The notes under the pieces: generated by a model
Databases searched by the model: none
What the model was told of the DNA's origin: nothing
The model's input: only the letters and a program-made list of their open reading frames with translations
DNA from: Polaromonas sp.
GTDB taxonomy: Bacteria; Pseudomonadota; Gammaproteobacteria; Burkholderiales; Burkholderiaceae_C
Length of the DNA: 64,000 nucleotides
Direction: 5' to 3'
Assembly: GCA_030654695.1 (NCBI GenBank)
Contig: JAURWY010000025.1
Coordinates: forward strand, 96,134-160,133
Part shown: positions 8,905 to 18,582 of the stretch, piece after piece
Position numbering within the stretch: position 1 is the first letter of the stretch
How the letters are laid out: the number at the start of each line of letters is the position of its first letter
Made by a program: the position numbers and the translations under genes

Positions 8905-9707
8905 GGGTTCACACGGGGTTTGGGGGCTGCAGCGGCCTCGCTTTTGACGAGTCGGCTAGCGATGGCGAAATAGGCAGCATAGGGCAAGATGCGCAGGGTT
9001 TTCATCCACAGCGTGAAGCGTTTTGGGAAGTGGATTTCAAACGAGCCTTTGCGCCAGCCGGCGAGGATTTCGGTGGCGGCCTCTGCCGCTGTCACCAAGC
9101 CTGGCATTGTGAAATCGTTCTGTGCGGTGGCCGGCGTTTTGACAAAACCCGGATTGATCACACTCACGCCAACGCCGCTGGCTTTGAGGTCGACGTACAG
9201 CGTTTCTGCCAGATTGATCAGTGCGGCTTTGGTCGGGCCATAGGCCAGGCTTTTCGGCAAACCGCGGTAACCCGCAACGCTGCTAACGATGCTGATGTGG
9301 CCGGCTTGGCGCTGCAAAAAATGCGGCAGCATGGCGTCCAACACGTAGAGCAAGCCGAGGTAATTGACCTGCTGGTGTTTGAGCATCTCGCTCAGGTCAA
9401 ATTTGTCGGCGCGCACGGGTTTGTAGTAGCCGGCGCAGTACATCACCAAGTCGACCGGGCCGGCCTGCAGCACGGTTTGGGCGGCGGTCTTGACGGCGGC
9501 CGGGTCAGAGGCGTCCAGCGGAACAGATACGGCGCCGGGATGGGCTTCTACAAACTGGGCGAGAGATGCGGCATTGCGGGCCGACACAAAGACGCGTGCG
9601 CCGGCTGCGTGCAAGGCGGCAGCTGTGGCTTCGCCGATGCCGCTGGAGGCGCCGACAAGCCAGACGGATTTGCCGTGCCAGTCGGTGAAGGGGGGATTGA
9701 AACTCAT
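8901..9707 (-). CDS. Short-chain dehydrogenase/reductase (SDR)
   Basis: A 268-residue classical SDR. The NAD(P)-binding motif GASSGIG is at residues 19-25. Catalytic residues are N114 (QVNYLG), S142/S143 (IVSSVAG), Y156 and K160 (YGPTK). The usual NNAG stretch is replaced by YCAGYY. Substrate unknown; in this operon it likely reduces or oxidises a lipid or carbonyl. It is coupled to the NTF2-like gene by an ATGA overlap. It has no signal peptide, but the hydrophobic region near 235-255 may contact the membrane. Confidence 0.93.
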   Translation of the reverse strand: MSFNPPFTDWHGKSVWLVGASSGIGEATAAALHAAGARVFVSARNAASLAQFVEAHPGAVSVPLDASDPAAVKTAAQTVLQAGPVDLVMYCAGYYKPVRADKFDLSEMLKHQQVNYLGLLYVLDAMLPHFLQRQAGHISIVSSVAGYRGLPKSLAYGPTKAALINLAETLYVDLKASGVGVSVINPGFVKTPATAQNDFTMPGLVTAAEAATEILAGWRKGSFEIHFPKRFTLWMKTLRILPYAAYFAIASRLVKSEAAAAPKPRVNP

Positions 9708-9737
9708 GGGGTGTGCCGCGCTGCAGGTGTCGCGTTT

Positions 9738-10286
9738 TCAGCGTTTGACGAAGGACAGGGTGACCTCGCCCAGATGAAAGCCGAACTTGCTCATGGCGGC
9801 TTTGTTGAGCATCACTTTGTCGGTCATCAGGTACATCCAGTCGTCAAATTGGACGTTGATGATGCGGCCATCGACGGGCAGCTTGAGCGTGTAGCCCCAG
9901 CGAAAGGTGTTGCCACTTTCTTGGCCGTTGGCTTCGCCCAGCACGTCGCCGGCGGTGCCGGTGTAGCGACCATCTGGCTGGCGCTTGAGGGTCCAAATAC
10001 GCCGGTCTGTGGTGCCGTCTGAGTAGGTGAACACTTCGTCGAGCACGCCAACTTCTTGGCCGGGTGGACCTTGCCAAGAGCAGGTCATAACCACAGTGAA
10101 ACGCTTGACGACTTTGCCAGAGCGGTCAGTGAAGACGCCGTAGGCGTCTAGCGTGCCGTTGAAATACTGGCGCAGGTCGAGCACTGGTTTTTCTTGGGCG
10201 TAATCACTCAGTTGTGGACCGGCACAACCGGCCAGGCCGATGCCTGCAGCGACAACAAAGGCGGTGAGGAGCAAACGTTTTTTCAT
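9738..10286 (-). CDS. DUF3833 lipoprotein
   Basis: A 182-residue predicted outer- or inner-membrane lipoprotein with a signal peptide and lipobox LAGC, the acylated Cys being residue 21. The mature part matches DUF3833 (QYFNGTLDAYGVFTDRSGKVVKRF, then a beta-rich domain with WGYTLKLPVDG and DDWMYLM). DUF3833 genes recur beside cyclopropane fatty-acid synthase and DUF1365 genes in proteobacteria. The start overlaps the stop of the MFS gene in an ATGA. No enzymatic motif was recognised; a lipid-binding, lipocalin-like role would be a guess. Confidence 0.9.
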   Translation of the reverse strand: MKKRLLLTAFVVAAGIGLAGCAGPQLSDYAQEKPVLDLRQYFNGTLDAYGVFTDRSGKVVKRFTVVMTCSWQGPPGQEVGVLDEVFTYSDGTTDRRIWTLKRQPDGRYTGTAGDVLGEANGQESGNTFRWGYTLKLPVDGRIINVQFDDWMYLMTDKVMLNKAAMSKFGFHLGEVTLSFVKR

Positions 10287-11596
10287 GGACTACTTTCAAC
10301 AGAATTGGGTCGGATCACCAACAGATACAAGGCGCCAGCGGCCAGCGCTTTGAGCACGCAAGGCAGCACGCAGTACGCCACCACCAGCGCGTTCAACGCA
10401 GCGGCGTCACGCACGCCGGGCGCATAACCAAACAGGTCGAGCAGTGGCAAGGCCAAGCCCGCAGCCAAGGCCAAATTGAGTTTGGTGGCGAAGCTCCACC
10501 AGCCAAAATAAGCGCCCGTGCCGGGGTCGGCAACATCAGTGGGTTGGCCAGAGCTTGCCGGTGCGCGGCTGTTCTGGATCACGCCCGCCAGCAAGGCGCT
10601 CGGCAGCGCCAAGTCAGCGCCCAAGGCGACGCCCGAGAGCGCGCAGATCAGCGCGAAGGCCAGCACCTGGCCATCGCCGACTTGGCTGGCCCAGATAAAT
10701 ACGCTCATGGCGAGCACCATGCCGACCAGCCAGCTGCGCGCCAAGCCCATGCGTTTGACAACGGCCAGCCACAAAGGAATCGACAGCGCGGCGCACAAAA
10801 AATAACTACCGAGAAACAGCGGCTCAAAACTCGCCGGCGCTGCGAGTTTGTCTTGAATGAAAAACAAGACCAGCGTGGCTGGTATGGCGCTGGCGATGCC
10901 GTTCAGCATGAACACTGTCAGCAGCCGCCGAAAGCTGGCTTGGCTAAAGGGTTGCCAGACTGAAGTTGTCGCCGTGGGTTTGTCTGATGCTGCGTGCTGT
11001 GTGAGCGTCACTGGGCGCACTGAGCGTTGCCAGCCCCACCAGCCCAACACCAAGGCGGCAAAAAAGACGGCGGTGGTGACCGGTAAACCGAGCAGCACCG
11101 GCAGCACGGATGCCGTCACCACGCCGAGCAAGCCCAAGCCTTCGCGCCACGCCACAATGCGGCTGCGCTGCGCTTCGTTGCCGCCCAGCATGGCGGCCCA
11201 TGACTGGTGCGCCACGCTCAAGGCGCTGTAGCCGGCGTAGGTCACCATCAGCATGGTGGTGGCCCAGATCACCAGTGCGCTGGACTCGCTTACCAACGGG
11301 AAAAAGAGCAGCGCAAAACCGATCGCCAGCACCAGCGCTGCAGCCGCGCCCAAGGCCAGTACGGCGGCGGTGGAGCGGGCGAAGAGTCGGTCTGTGAGTC
11401 GGCCCAAAGCAGGGTCAATGAACGCGTCAAAAAGCCGAGCGCCCAGCAGCACCGCACCGAGGGTGGCCAAGGGCACACCGAATTCACGTGCGTAGTGGTT
11501 GGGCAAAATCACATACAGCGGCAACGCCGCAAAGGCCAGCGGAAAGCCCATCAGCCCGTAGGCTAGGCCGTTACGCGAACCAAAGGCGTTGTTCAA
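10283..11596 (-). CDS. MFS transporter
   Basis: A 437-residue major facilitator protein with about 12 hydrophobic segments and a central loop near residue 200. The N-terminal pattern GLMGFPLAFAALPLYVILPNHYA resembles the sugar:cation (GPH-like) group. It starts with TTG, overlapping the previous gene's stop as TTGA, so coupling probably compensates for the weak start codon. The substrate is unknown; in this operon it is a candidate lipid-precursor, glycoside or drug carrier. Confidence 0.88.
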   Translation of the reverse strand: MNNAFGSRNGLAYGLMGFPLAFAALPLYVILPNHYAREFGVPLATLGAVLLGARLFDAFIDPALGRLTDRLFARSTAAVLALGAAAALVLAIGFALLFFPLVSESSALVIWATTMLMVTYAGYSALSVAHQSWAAMLGGNEAQRSRIVAWREGLGLLGVVTASVLPVLLGLPVTTAVFFAALVLGWWGWQRSVRPVTLTQHAASDKPTATTSVWQPFSQASFRRLLTVFMLNGIASAIPATLVLFFIQDKLAAPASFEPLFLGSYFLCAALSIPLWLAVVKRMGLARSWLVGMVLAMSVFIWASQVGDGQVLAFALICALSGVALGADLALPSALLAGVIQNSRAPASSGQPTDVADPGTGAYFGWWSFATKLNLALAAGLALPLLDLFGYAPGVRDAAALNALVVAYCVLPCVLKALAAGALYLLVIRPNSVESSP

Positions 11597-12120
11597 GAAC
11601 CGGCTCCACCCACCAGCGCGGTGCGCATGGCGGGCTCGGATGTTTGGGGCGACAGCCAGATACCGAAAAACAGCTTGGAGAATTCAGCGTCAAGGATCTC
11701 GCCGCCGGCTTTTCCGTTGACCCAGAAGCTGGCGCCAATGCCGGGCCGGTGCATGCCTAGGATGCGGTCCCCAGCTTTCACATCGGGGAAAACGCGCTGC
11801 ATGTCGAGGCGCCATTGGCGGGCTTGCGCGTCGGAAATCGTGGCGCTGCGACGCATCTCTTTGAGGGAGCGCTCAGCGATGTCGACGGCATCAAAGTCGC
11901 GCAGGTAAGCCAGCTCTAAGGCCAGCGGCTGGCTGGCGTAACGGTTGGCTTGAAAGCCGGGTGCGGCCCACAGCTGTGCGTCATAGATTTTGAAACCCCA
12001 GACGGTGAGACGAGATTGCCCCAGCAGTTGGGCTTGTGGCAAGAGGTCTTTGAATGGCGAAGAGGGCGTTTGCGCGGACGTGACCGTGCTGAAGGTGCTG
12101 ACCGCAATGACGCCGACCAT
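11593..12120 (-). CDS. Exported chalcone-isomerase-like protein
   Basis: About 175 residues from the ATG at 12118-12120, beginning MVGVIAVSTFSTVTSAQ, a signal-like segment. A TTG about eight codons upstream would add positive charges and give a more usual signal peptide, so the start is uncertain. The mature region (QLLGQSRLTVWGFKIYDAQLWAAPGF, then ALELAYLRDFDAVDIAERSLKEM and the end FFGIWLSP) fits the bacterial chalcone-isomerase-like domain. Bacterial members generally lack isomerase activity and some bind fatty acids. That suits its place between the methyltransferase and transporter genes. Confidence 0.82.
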   Translation of the reverse strand: MVGVIAVSTFSTVTSAQTPSSPFKDLLPQAQLLGQSRLTVWGFKIYDAQLWAAPGFQANRYASQPLALELAYLRDFDAVDIAERSLKEMRRSATISDAQARQWRLDMQRVFPDVKAGDRILGMHRPGIGASFWVNGKAGGEILDAEFSKLFFGIWLSPQTSEPAMRTALVGGAGS

Positions 12121-12155
12121 CAACCCATGCGTCAGCCAGTACGTCAACCGGTGCT

Positions 12156-13454
12156 TCAGCGTTTGCGCAACGTGTACTGCACCACGTCGGTGTTGGCCTC
12201 TTCGAAGGCCGCCTCGCAGTAGGCCAGATAGAACTCCCATATGCGTACAAACCTTTTGTCAAACCCGAGTTGAAGCACCCGTGACTCTTGCGCCAGAAAA
12301 GCATCGCGCCAAAGCTTGAGCGTGCGCGCGTAATCTAAACCAAATGAAAATTCATCCACCACTTCAAGGCCTGCCGCTTCGGCTTGGGCTTTGAAGATGG
12401 ACGGCGAGGGCAGGCAGCCGCCCGGAAAAATATACTGCTGAATGAAGTCGGTCGAACCAATGTAGCGCTCATAAAGTTCGTCAGCAATGACGATGCTTTG
12501 AATGCAGGCATGGCCGCCGGGTTTCAGTAGGCGGGCCACGGTGGCGAAGTAGGTCGGCCAGTACTCGCGGCCGACGGCTTCAATCATCTCGATCGAGCAT
12601 ATCGCGTCGAAGCTGCGATCTGCTTCTTGGTTGACTCCAATGTCGCGGTAGTCCTGCAGGCGCAGGTCGTGCGTGACTCGGTTAGCCTTCGGCGCATCGG
12701 CCACGTCGTCATGCGCGGCGATGCCAACGCGCGCCATGCGCGCTTGTGCCCATTGCAGTTGCTCAGTGCTGAGCGTCACGCCGACGATGGAGGCGTTGAA
12801 TTCGGTGGTCGCCATTTCAGCTAAGGCACCCCAGCCGCAACCGATCTCCAGCACGCGGTCACCGGCTTTCACTTTCACCATGTTCAAGGCGCGGCGCACT
12901 TTGGCGCTTTGGGCTTCGGACATCGATGTCTCTGGCGTTTCGAAAATAGCCGACGAATAGTTCATCGTGCCGTCGAGCCAGAGTTCGTAAAAAGCATTGC
13001 CGAGGTCGTAATGCGCGTGGATGTTCTTCTGACTATTCGCTTTGGTGTTGCGGTTGAGCAGATGCTTGACGCGGTACGCCAGCCGACCCAGCCATGTGCC
13101 GTAGATGATGTCTTCAACTTCTTTGCGGTTGATGACGAGCACGCGCAGCAGCTCGGTCAGGTGCGGCGTGGTCCAGTCACCGGCGATATAGCTTTCTGCA
13201 AAGCCGATGTCACCGGAACGCAGCGCAGCGCTGCAGACGTTCCAGTTGTTCAGCCGTAGGCTGGCCGTGGGCGCGCCGCCCGAGCCAAAACGCTGCGTGC
13301 TGCCGTCGGGCAATTGCAGCGTCAGCGTGCCGTGCTTCAGTCGCGACAGCAGCTTGAAGGCGGAGCGTGCAGCCGCTGGCGCGCCAGCCGGCAGCGCCGG
13401 CAAAGCGTTGTTGAGACGGGAGACCGTTGGGGCAGAAGAGTGGGGTAAATTCAT
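12156..13454 (-). CDS. Cyclopropane-fatty-acid-type SAM methyltransferase
   Basis: A 432-residue enzyme of the CfaS family, which methylates the double bond of unsaturated acyl chains in membrane phospholipids using SAM. Seen are a sterol-carrier-like N-terminal region (residues 20-110), HYDLGNAFYELWLD with MNYSSA at about 148-168, the SAM motif VLEIGCGWG at 201-209, and CSIEMIEAVG further on. The start at 13454 overlaps the DUF1365 stop as ATGA; a longer upstream frame is shadow. The product could be a cyclopropane or, as with UfaM in Rhodobacter, a methylated acyl chain; sequence alone does not decide. Confidence 0.93.
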   Translation of the reverse strand: MNLPHSSAPTVSRLNNALPALPAGAPAAARSAFKLLSRLKHGTLTLQLPDGSTQRFGSGGAPTASLRLNNWNVCSAALRSGDIGFAESYIAGDWTTPHLTELLRVLVINRKEVEDIIYGTWLGRLAYRVKHLLNRNTKANSQKNIHAHYDLGNAFYELWLDGTMNYSSAIFETPETSMSEAQSAKVRRALNMVKVKAGDRVLEIGCGWGALAEMATTEFNASIVGVTLSTEQLQWAQARMARVGIAAHDDVADAPKANRVTHDLRLQDYRDIGVNQEADRSFDAICSIEMIEAVGREYWPTYFATVARLLKPGGHACIQSIVIADELYERYIGSTDFIQQYIFPGGCLPSPSIFKAQAEAAGLEVVDEFSFGLDYARTLKLWRDAFLAQESRVLQLGFDKRFVRIWEFYLAYCEAAFEEANTDVVQYTLRKR

Positions 13455-14224
13455 CGTGTCACGAAAAGTTCTGGGGGCTTGGGTTTGGAGACAAAAGGCA
13501 CGCGCTTGAGCCATAGCTTCAGGGCCTGCCAGTGGATGCGAGCGACCACGCCATAGGTCATGGCCGGGTAGCGCCACAAGGCTTTGCGCAGGCTGGCTGG
13601 GCTGACGGCCTCTAGCGTGCCAGCCACGCTGGTTTGCAGCAGCGGGCCGCTGGCGTCGTCATGGTCGATGCGGGCCACGGTGCGTTCAATACCATCTTGC
13701 ACGGTGCGCATGAAACGAAAGCGATAGCCGCCTTCAATCTCGCAAAAAGGCGAGACGTGGAAGACTTTGTTGGTTCGCAACTCTTGGCCGTAATGCGGCG
13801 AGTCCAGCAGGTAGCAGTGACGTTCACCGAAGGTGTTGTTGACCTCCACCACGATGGCGCGCAGGGCACCGTCGGCTGTGTGGCAGTACCAAAAGCTCAC
13901 CGGTTTGAAGGTGAAGCCGAAGACACGCGGGTAGGTGTGCAGCCAGACTTCGCCTTGCGCATCGGTGATGCCCTCAGACTGCAGCAGGGTGTCGAGCCAG
14001 CGCAGGCAGTCAGGGCTGCCATCGCCGTGGTCGCGGTCATGAAAACTCAGTGCCGCCCGGCGATTGCGCGCTAATGCGCCAGGGCCATCGCGTTGCATGG
14101 CACGCAGTGGCAACATCAAAAAATACGTCGGGTAATTGAACACGTGATGGGCTGGTTTGTGCCGCGTGTGACGCACCTCACCAAAGCCGATCAAGGGCTT
14201 GGCGGTGACCGCAGGTGTGCTCAT
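13451..14224 (-). CDS. DUF1365 family protein
   Basis: A 257-residue member of DUF1365 (COG3496), nearly always encoded beside a FAD oxidoreductase and a CfaS-like enzyme. Conserved blocks are GEVRHTRHKPAHHVFNYPTYF near the start, TYPRVFGFTFKPVSFWYCH in the middle, VVEVNNTFGERHCYLL and VSPFCEIEGGYRFRF. The ATG at 14224 overlaps the upstream stop as ATGA, so it is preferred to an ATG four codons earlier. Both ends of the gene are ATGA overlaps. Biochemical role unproven; a part in acyl-chain modification is inferred from context. Confidence 0.94.
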   Translation of the reverse strand: MSTPAVTAKPLIGFGEVRHTRHKPAHHVFNYPTYFLMLPLRAMQRDGPGALARNRRAALSFHDRDHGDGSPDCLRWLDTLLQSEGITDAQGEVWLHTYPRVFGFTFKPVSFWYCHTADGALRAIVVEVNNTFGERHCYLLDSPHYGQELRTNKVFHVSPFCEIEGGYRFRFMRTVQDGIERTVARIDHDDASGPLLQTSVAGTLEAVSPASLRKALWRYPAMTYGVVARIHWQALKLWLKRVPFVSKPKPPELFVTR

Positions 14225-15648
14225 GCAGTCAGCCATTCTTCTTCCTGCAAAGTCTCAGTCAATTCGGTCACACGCGCTCTTTCGAGCGCTGCGTCTTGCA
14301 GCAGCTCTTTGGCTGCGTGCAAGCCCGACTTGAGTCCGTCTTCATGAAAACCGTAGCCGGTCCAAGCGCCGCAAAAGTAGGTGTTCTGTTGGCCTTGCAG
14401 CGCCGGCAGTTCTTGTTGTGCGCGGATGGCAGCGAGGTCAAACACCGGGTGTGAATAGTCGTAGCTGCCTAAAATTTTGTCTTCGGCAATGCCTGCCACT
14501 GGGTTCAGTGAGACGATGACCGCTTGTTCAAACGGCAGCGGCTGCAGCAGGTTGAGCAGGTAGTGCAGACAGACCTGTGCCGACTCGCGCCGGGTCTCGG
14601 CAGCGCGTTCGTAGTTCCAGGCGGCCCAAGCCAGCGGACGCTTTGGCAAGACGGCTGTGTCGGTGTGCAGCACAGCGCGGTTGGGCTGGTATCGAATCGC
14701 GCCGAGCACGGCTTCTTCGGCTTCAGAGGGCTCCGCCAGCAGCGCCAGCGCTTGGTCTGAATGCGTGGCGAGAATCACCTTGTCAAAGGTTTCAACTTGG
14801 TGCGAGGCGAGCCCACCGCTGAAGATGCGCACGCCGTCGGCGTCGCGCTTGATGGCGTGCACGCGCGTAGACAGGCGTTTGTCGGCGATGCCTGAAACGA
14901 TCTTGTCAACGTAGTGGCGTGCGCCGCCCGCCACCGTCCACCACTGCGGCCGGTCGGCCACTTGCAGCAGGCCGTGGTTGTGGCAAAAACGGATCATCGT
15001 GGCCACCGGAAACTGCAGCATCTGGTCGGTGGGGCATGACCAGATGCAACCCATCATGGGCAGGAAATACCAGTCGCGGAATTCTTCAGAAAACTTTTCT
15101 TGTGTCAAGAAGTCGGCCAGCGGCTGCTGCATGGCGGCTTCTGCGCTGGACTCGGCCAGGGCGGTGCAGCGCTGGTTGAAGCGCAGGATATCCCGCAGCA
15201 TGCGTAAAAAGCGCCAGTTCAGCAAGTTGCCGCGTTGCGCAAAGACGCTGTTCAGGCTGGAGCCGCTCCACTCCAGTGCGCCGTGCTGGCGTTTCTGGTT
15301 GGAAGGATTTGAGGCGGGTACCTTGACCGAAAATGACATCTCCGATTTGGCGGTGATCACGCCTAACTCTGCAAAGAGCTTGATCAGCTGCGGATACGTG
15401 CGTTCATTGAAGACCAGAAAACCGGTGTCAACGCCATGCGTGACAAGGTTGTTCGAGTCGTTTTTGCCCGGCAAGGTGACATCGACGGTGTGGGTGTGGC
15501 CGCCGAAGTAATCGCCGGCTTCAAACAAGGTGATGTCAGCTGCACCCGCCAGTCGATGCGCCGCGGCCAAACCTGAAATACCGGAACCGATGATGGCCAC
15601 CCTTGGCCGGGCGGTGGCTGGAGGCGTCTTTAACGTGGCTAAGCTCAT
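14221..15648 (-). CDS. FAD-dependent oxidoreductase (amine-oxidase fold, COG2907)
   Basis: A 475-residue flavoprotein that heads the lipid-modification operon. The Rossmann motif GSGISGLAAAHRL is at about residues 21-33, followed by DITLFEAGDYFGGHTHT (the acidic residue that holds the FAD ribose) and the C-terminal FAD motif near TYFCGAWTGYGFHEDGLKSG. It belongs to the COG2907 group that partners DUF1365 and CfaS. The upstream gap to the next gene is 78 bases and AT-rich (TAAATA on this strand). I could not find a clear ChrR-type ECF sigma promoter there, although such clusters are often under that control elsewhere. Confidence 0.92.
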   Translation of the reverse strand: MSLATLKTPPATARPRVAIIGSGISGLAAAHRLAGAADITLFEAGDYFGGHTHTVDVTLPGKNDSNNLVTHGVDTGFLVFNERTYPQLIKLFAELGVITAKSEMSFSVKVPASNPSNQKRQHGALEWSGSSLNSVFAQRGNLLNWRFLRMLRDILRFNQRCTALAESSAEAAMQQPLADFLTQEKFSEEFRDWYFLPMMGCIWSCPTDQMLQFPVATMIRFCHNHGLLQVADRPQWWTVAGGARHYVDKIVSGIADKRLSTRVHAIKRDADGVRIFSGGLASHQVETFDKVILATHSDQALALLAEPSEAEEAVLGAIRYQPNRAVLHTDTAVLPKRPLAWAAWNYERAAETRRESAQVCLHYLLNLLQPLPFEQAVIVSLNPVAGIAEDKILGSYDYSHPVFDLAAIRAQQELPALQGQQNTYFCGAWTGYGFHEDGLKSGLHAAKELLQDAALERARVTELTETLQEEEWLTA

Positions 15649-15726
15649 CGGGCACCTCAGAGTTGGGCGGCAGGCATTTTGGAGTCGAGATATTTACTTT
15701 CCAGTTTTATTATGACTGATTGGTAT

Positions 15727-16329
15727 TTATTTGGCTGACAGCATGGTTTCCAAGGCTTTCACAAGGCGTGGATCTTCTGGCGACACGGTCGAGTTGAAGG
15801 CACTGACTTTAACGCCATCGCGACCGACCAAGTACTTGTAGAAGTTCCAGCGCGGTGGCGTGTCGCTGGCGCTGATCAACTGCTTGAATAACGGGTTGGC
15901 GTTGCGGCCAGAGACCGAAGACTTGGCGAACATCGGAAACTGCACGTTGAAGGTGTTTTCGCAAAAAGCGGCGATCTCTTTGTTGCTGCCAGACTCCTGC
16001 GAAAAGTCGTTGGACGGAAACCCCAGCACAACCAAACCGCGGTCTTTGTATTTGGCATGGAGGGCCTCCAGTCCTTTGTATTGACCGGTGAAGCCGCAAA
16101 AGCTGGCGGTGTTGACGACCAGCAAGACCTTGCCGCTGTATTGGCACAGGGCCTGCGGTTTTTCGTCCTGCAAGCGCAGAAAGCTATGTTGCAACAGGGC
16201 CGGGCATGCCTGAGCGGCAGGCGACGGCACTGGCGGAGAAGTTTGTGCTTGCGCCGGGTTGACTAGGCTAAGCCCGATGAACGCCGATAAAACGCCTGAA
16301 AAGGCATACGATTTCCCGAAAACTTGCAT
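15727..16329 (-). CDS. Exported glutathione peroxidase family protein
   Basis: A 200-residue peroxidase of the GPx family with a signal peptide (residues 1-28, ending AQA), so it acts in the periplasm. The active cysteine is C78 in NTASFCGFTGQY. The Gln is replaced by the usual bacterial arrangement, with FPSNDF near 105 and the Trp in PPRWNFYKYLV near 165. It is a Cys rather than a Sec enzyme. The ATG at 16329 has an AAGGTG ribosome site; a TTG two codons earlier is less likely. It lies just upstream of the lipid-modification operon on the same strand, so peroxide defence and lipid change may be expressed together. Confidence 0.92.
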   Translation of the reverse strand: MQVFGKSYAFSGVLSAFIGLSLVNPAQAQTSPPVPSPAAQACPALLQHSFLRLQDEKPQALCQYSGKVLLVVNTASFCGFTGQYKGLEALHAKYKDRGLVVLGFPSNDFSQESGSNKEIAAFCENTFNVQFPMFAKSSVSGRNANPLFKQLISASDTPPRWNFYKYLVGRDGVKVSAFNSTVSPEDPRLVKALETMLSAK

Positions 16330-16507
16330 GGTCAAATCACCTTTGCGCTGGAACGCGTTGACGTTTTTATAAACAATCGCTAACTATATGACCAACTGAG
16401 TCGTGATGGCCTAAGCCTTGGATGGACTTGACTCAGCCGCCTGAAGCGGGGCAGGTTCCCAGCCTAAAATCTTGGGTTGTTGCGGCCCCGCCGCGTGAGG
16501 ACCCCCT

Positions 16508-17368
16508 ATGCTTTATCCAGAATTGTTCAAACAGCTAGAAGCCGTCCGCTGGGACATGGACAAGGACATTCCTTGGGCCAGCTTTGATGCGTCCAAGCTC
16601 TCCGATGAGCAGGCGCAAACCATCAAAATGAACGCCATCACCGAGTGGGCTGCTTTGCCCGCGACGGAGATGTTCTTGCGCGACAACAAAGACGACAGTG
16701 ATTTTTCCGCTTTCATGTCGATTTGGTTTTTTGAAGAGCAAAAGCACTCTTTGGTGCTGATGGAATATTTGCGACGTTACCGGCCTGAGCTGGTACCAAC
16801 CGAAGAGGAACTGCATGAAGTGCGTTTTGAGTTTGAGCCAGCGCCGCCGCTCGAAACATTGATGTTGCATTTTTGCGGCGAGATTCGCCTGAACCATTGG
16901 TACCGCTGCGCCAGCGAATGGCACACCGAGCCGGTCATCAAGCAGATCTACACCCAGCTGAGCCAAGACGAAGCGCGCCACGGCGGCGCTTATTTGCGCT
17001 ACATGAAACGCGCCATCAACAAATCAGGCATCGAGGCAAAAGTGGCGTTCAGCAAAGTGGGCGTGTTGATGGCCAGCGCCCGGCGCACCGCGCAAGCTTT
17101 GCACCCGACCAATTTGCACGTCAACAAGGCGCTGTTTCCGCGTGACACCGTGCAGTCGCGCTTGCCAGATCCGGCGTGGTTGGAGCATTGGCTGGACACG
17201 CAAATCAAGTTCGACACCGATTGGGAGACCAAAGTGGTTGACCGCATCCTGCACAACATGAGCTTGCTCTTGGAGCAAAAATTCAAAACCGTGCAGGACC
17301 TGAATCGCTACCGAAAAGAACTGGGCCGCGAGATCGCGGCGGCTGCGGAGCCGCTGCCGGCGGTGTGA
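16508..17368 (+). CDS. Ferritin-like diiron protein
   Basis: A 286-residue helical protein of the ferritin-like superfamily, closest in pattern to acyl-ACP-desaturase or ribonucleotide-reductase-type diiron carriers. Putative iron ligands are E57 or so (EMFLRDN), the EEQKH motif near 76, E in GEIRLNHWY near 124, and DEARHG near 157, giving two E/D-x-x-H motifs. The C-terminal third is helical and basic. It starts at an ATG after a GAGGACCCC leader. It lies divergent from the peroxidase gene; a plausible sigma-70 box set (TTGACG, 17 bases, TAACTA) lies about 16354-16382. An oxidative or fatty-acid desaturation role is possible but unproven. Confidence 0.86.
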   Translation: MLYPELFKQLEAVRWDMDKDIPWASFDASKLSDEQAQTIKMNAITEWAALPATEMFLRDNKDDSDFSAFMSIWFFEEQKHSLVLMEYLRRYRPELVPTEEELHEVRFEFEPAPPLETLMLHFCGEIRLNHWYRCASEWHTEPVIKQIYTQLSQDEARHGGAYLRYMKRAINKSGIEAKVAFSKVGVLMASARRTAQALHPTNLHVNKALFPRDTVQSRLPDPAWLEHWLDTQIKFDTDWETKVVDRILHNMSLLLEQKFKTVQDLNRYRKELGREIAAAAEPLPAV

Positions 17369-17410
17369 GCTGCCCCCGTCGTGACGAGGTATTGTTGGCT
17401 CGCCGCGCGA

Positions 17411-18574
<1,164 letters not shown>

Positions 18575-18582
18575 TCAGTGTC

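Noticed and set aside
15649..15726. ChrR-type ECF sigma promoter for the lipid operon
   Set aside because: A TGATCC-type -35 was looked for upstream of the FAD oxidoreductase and not found at proper spacing.
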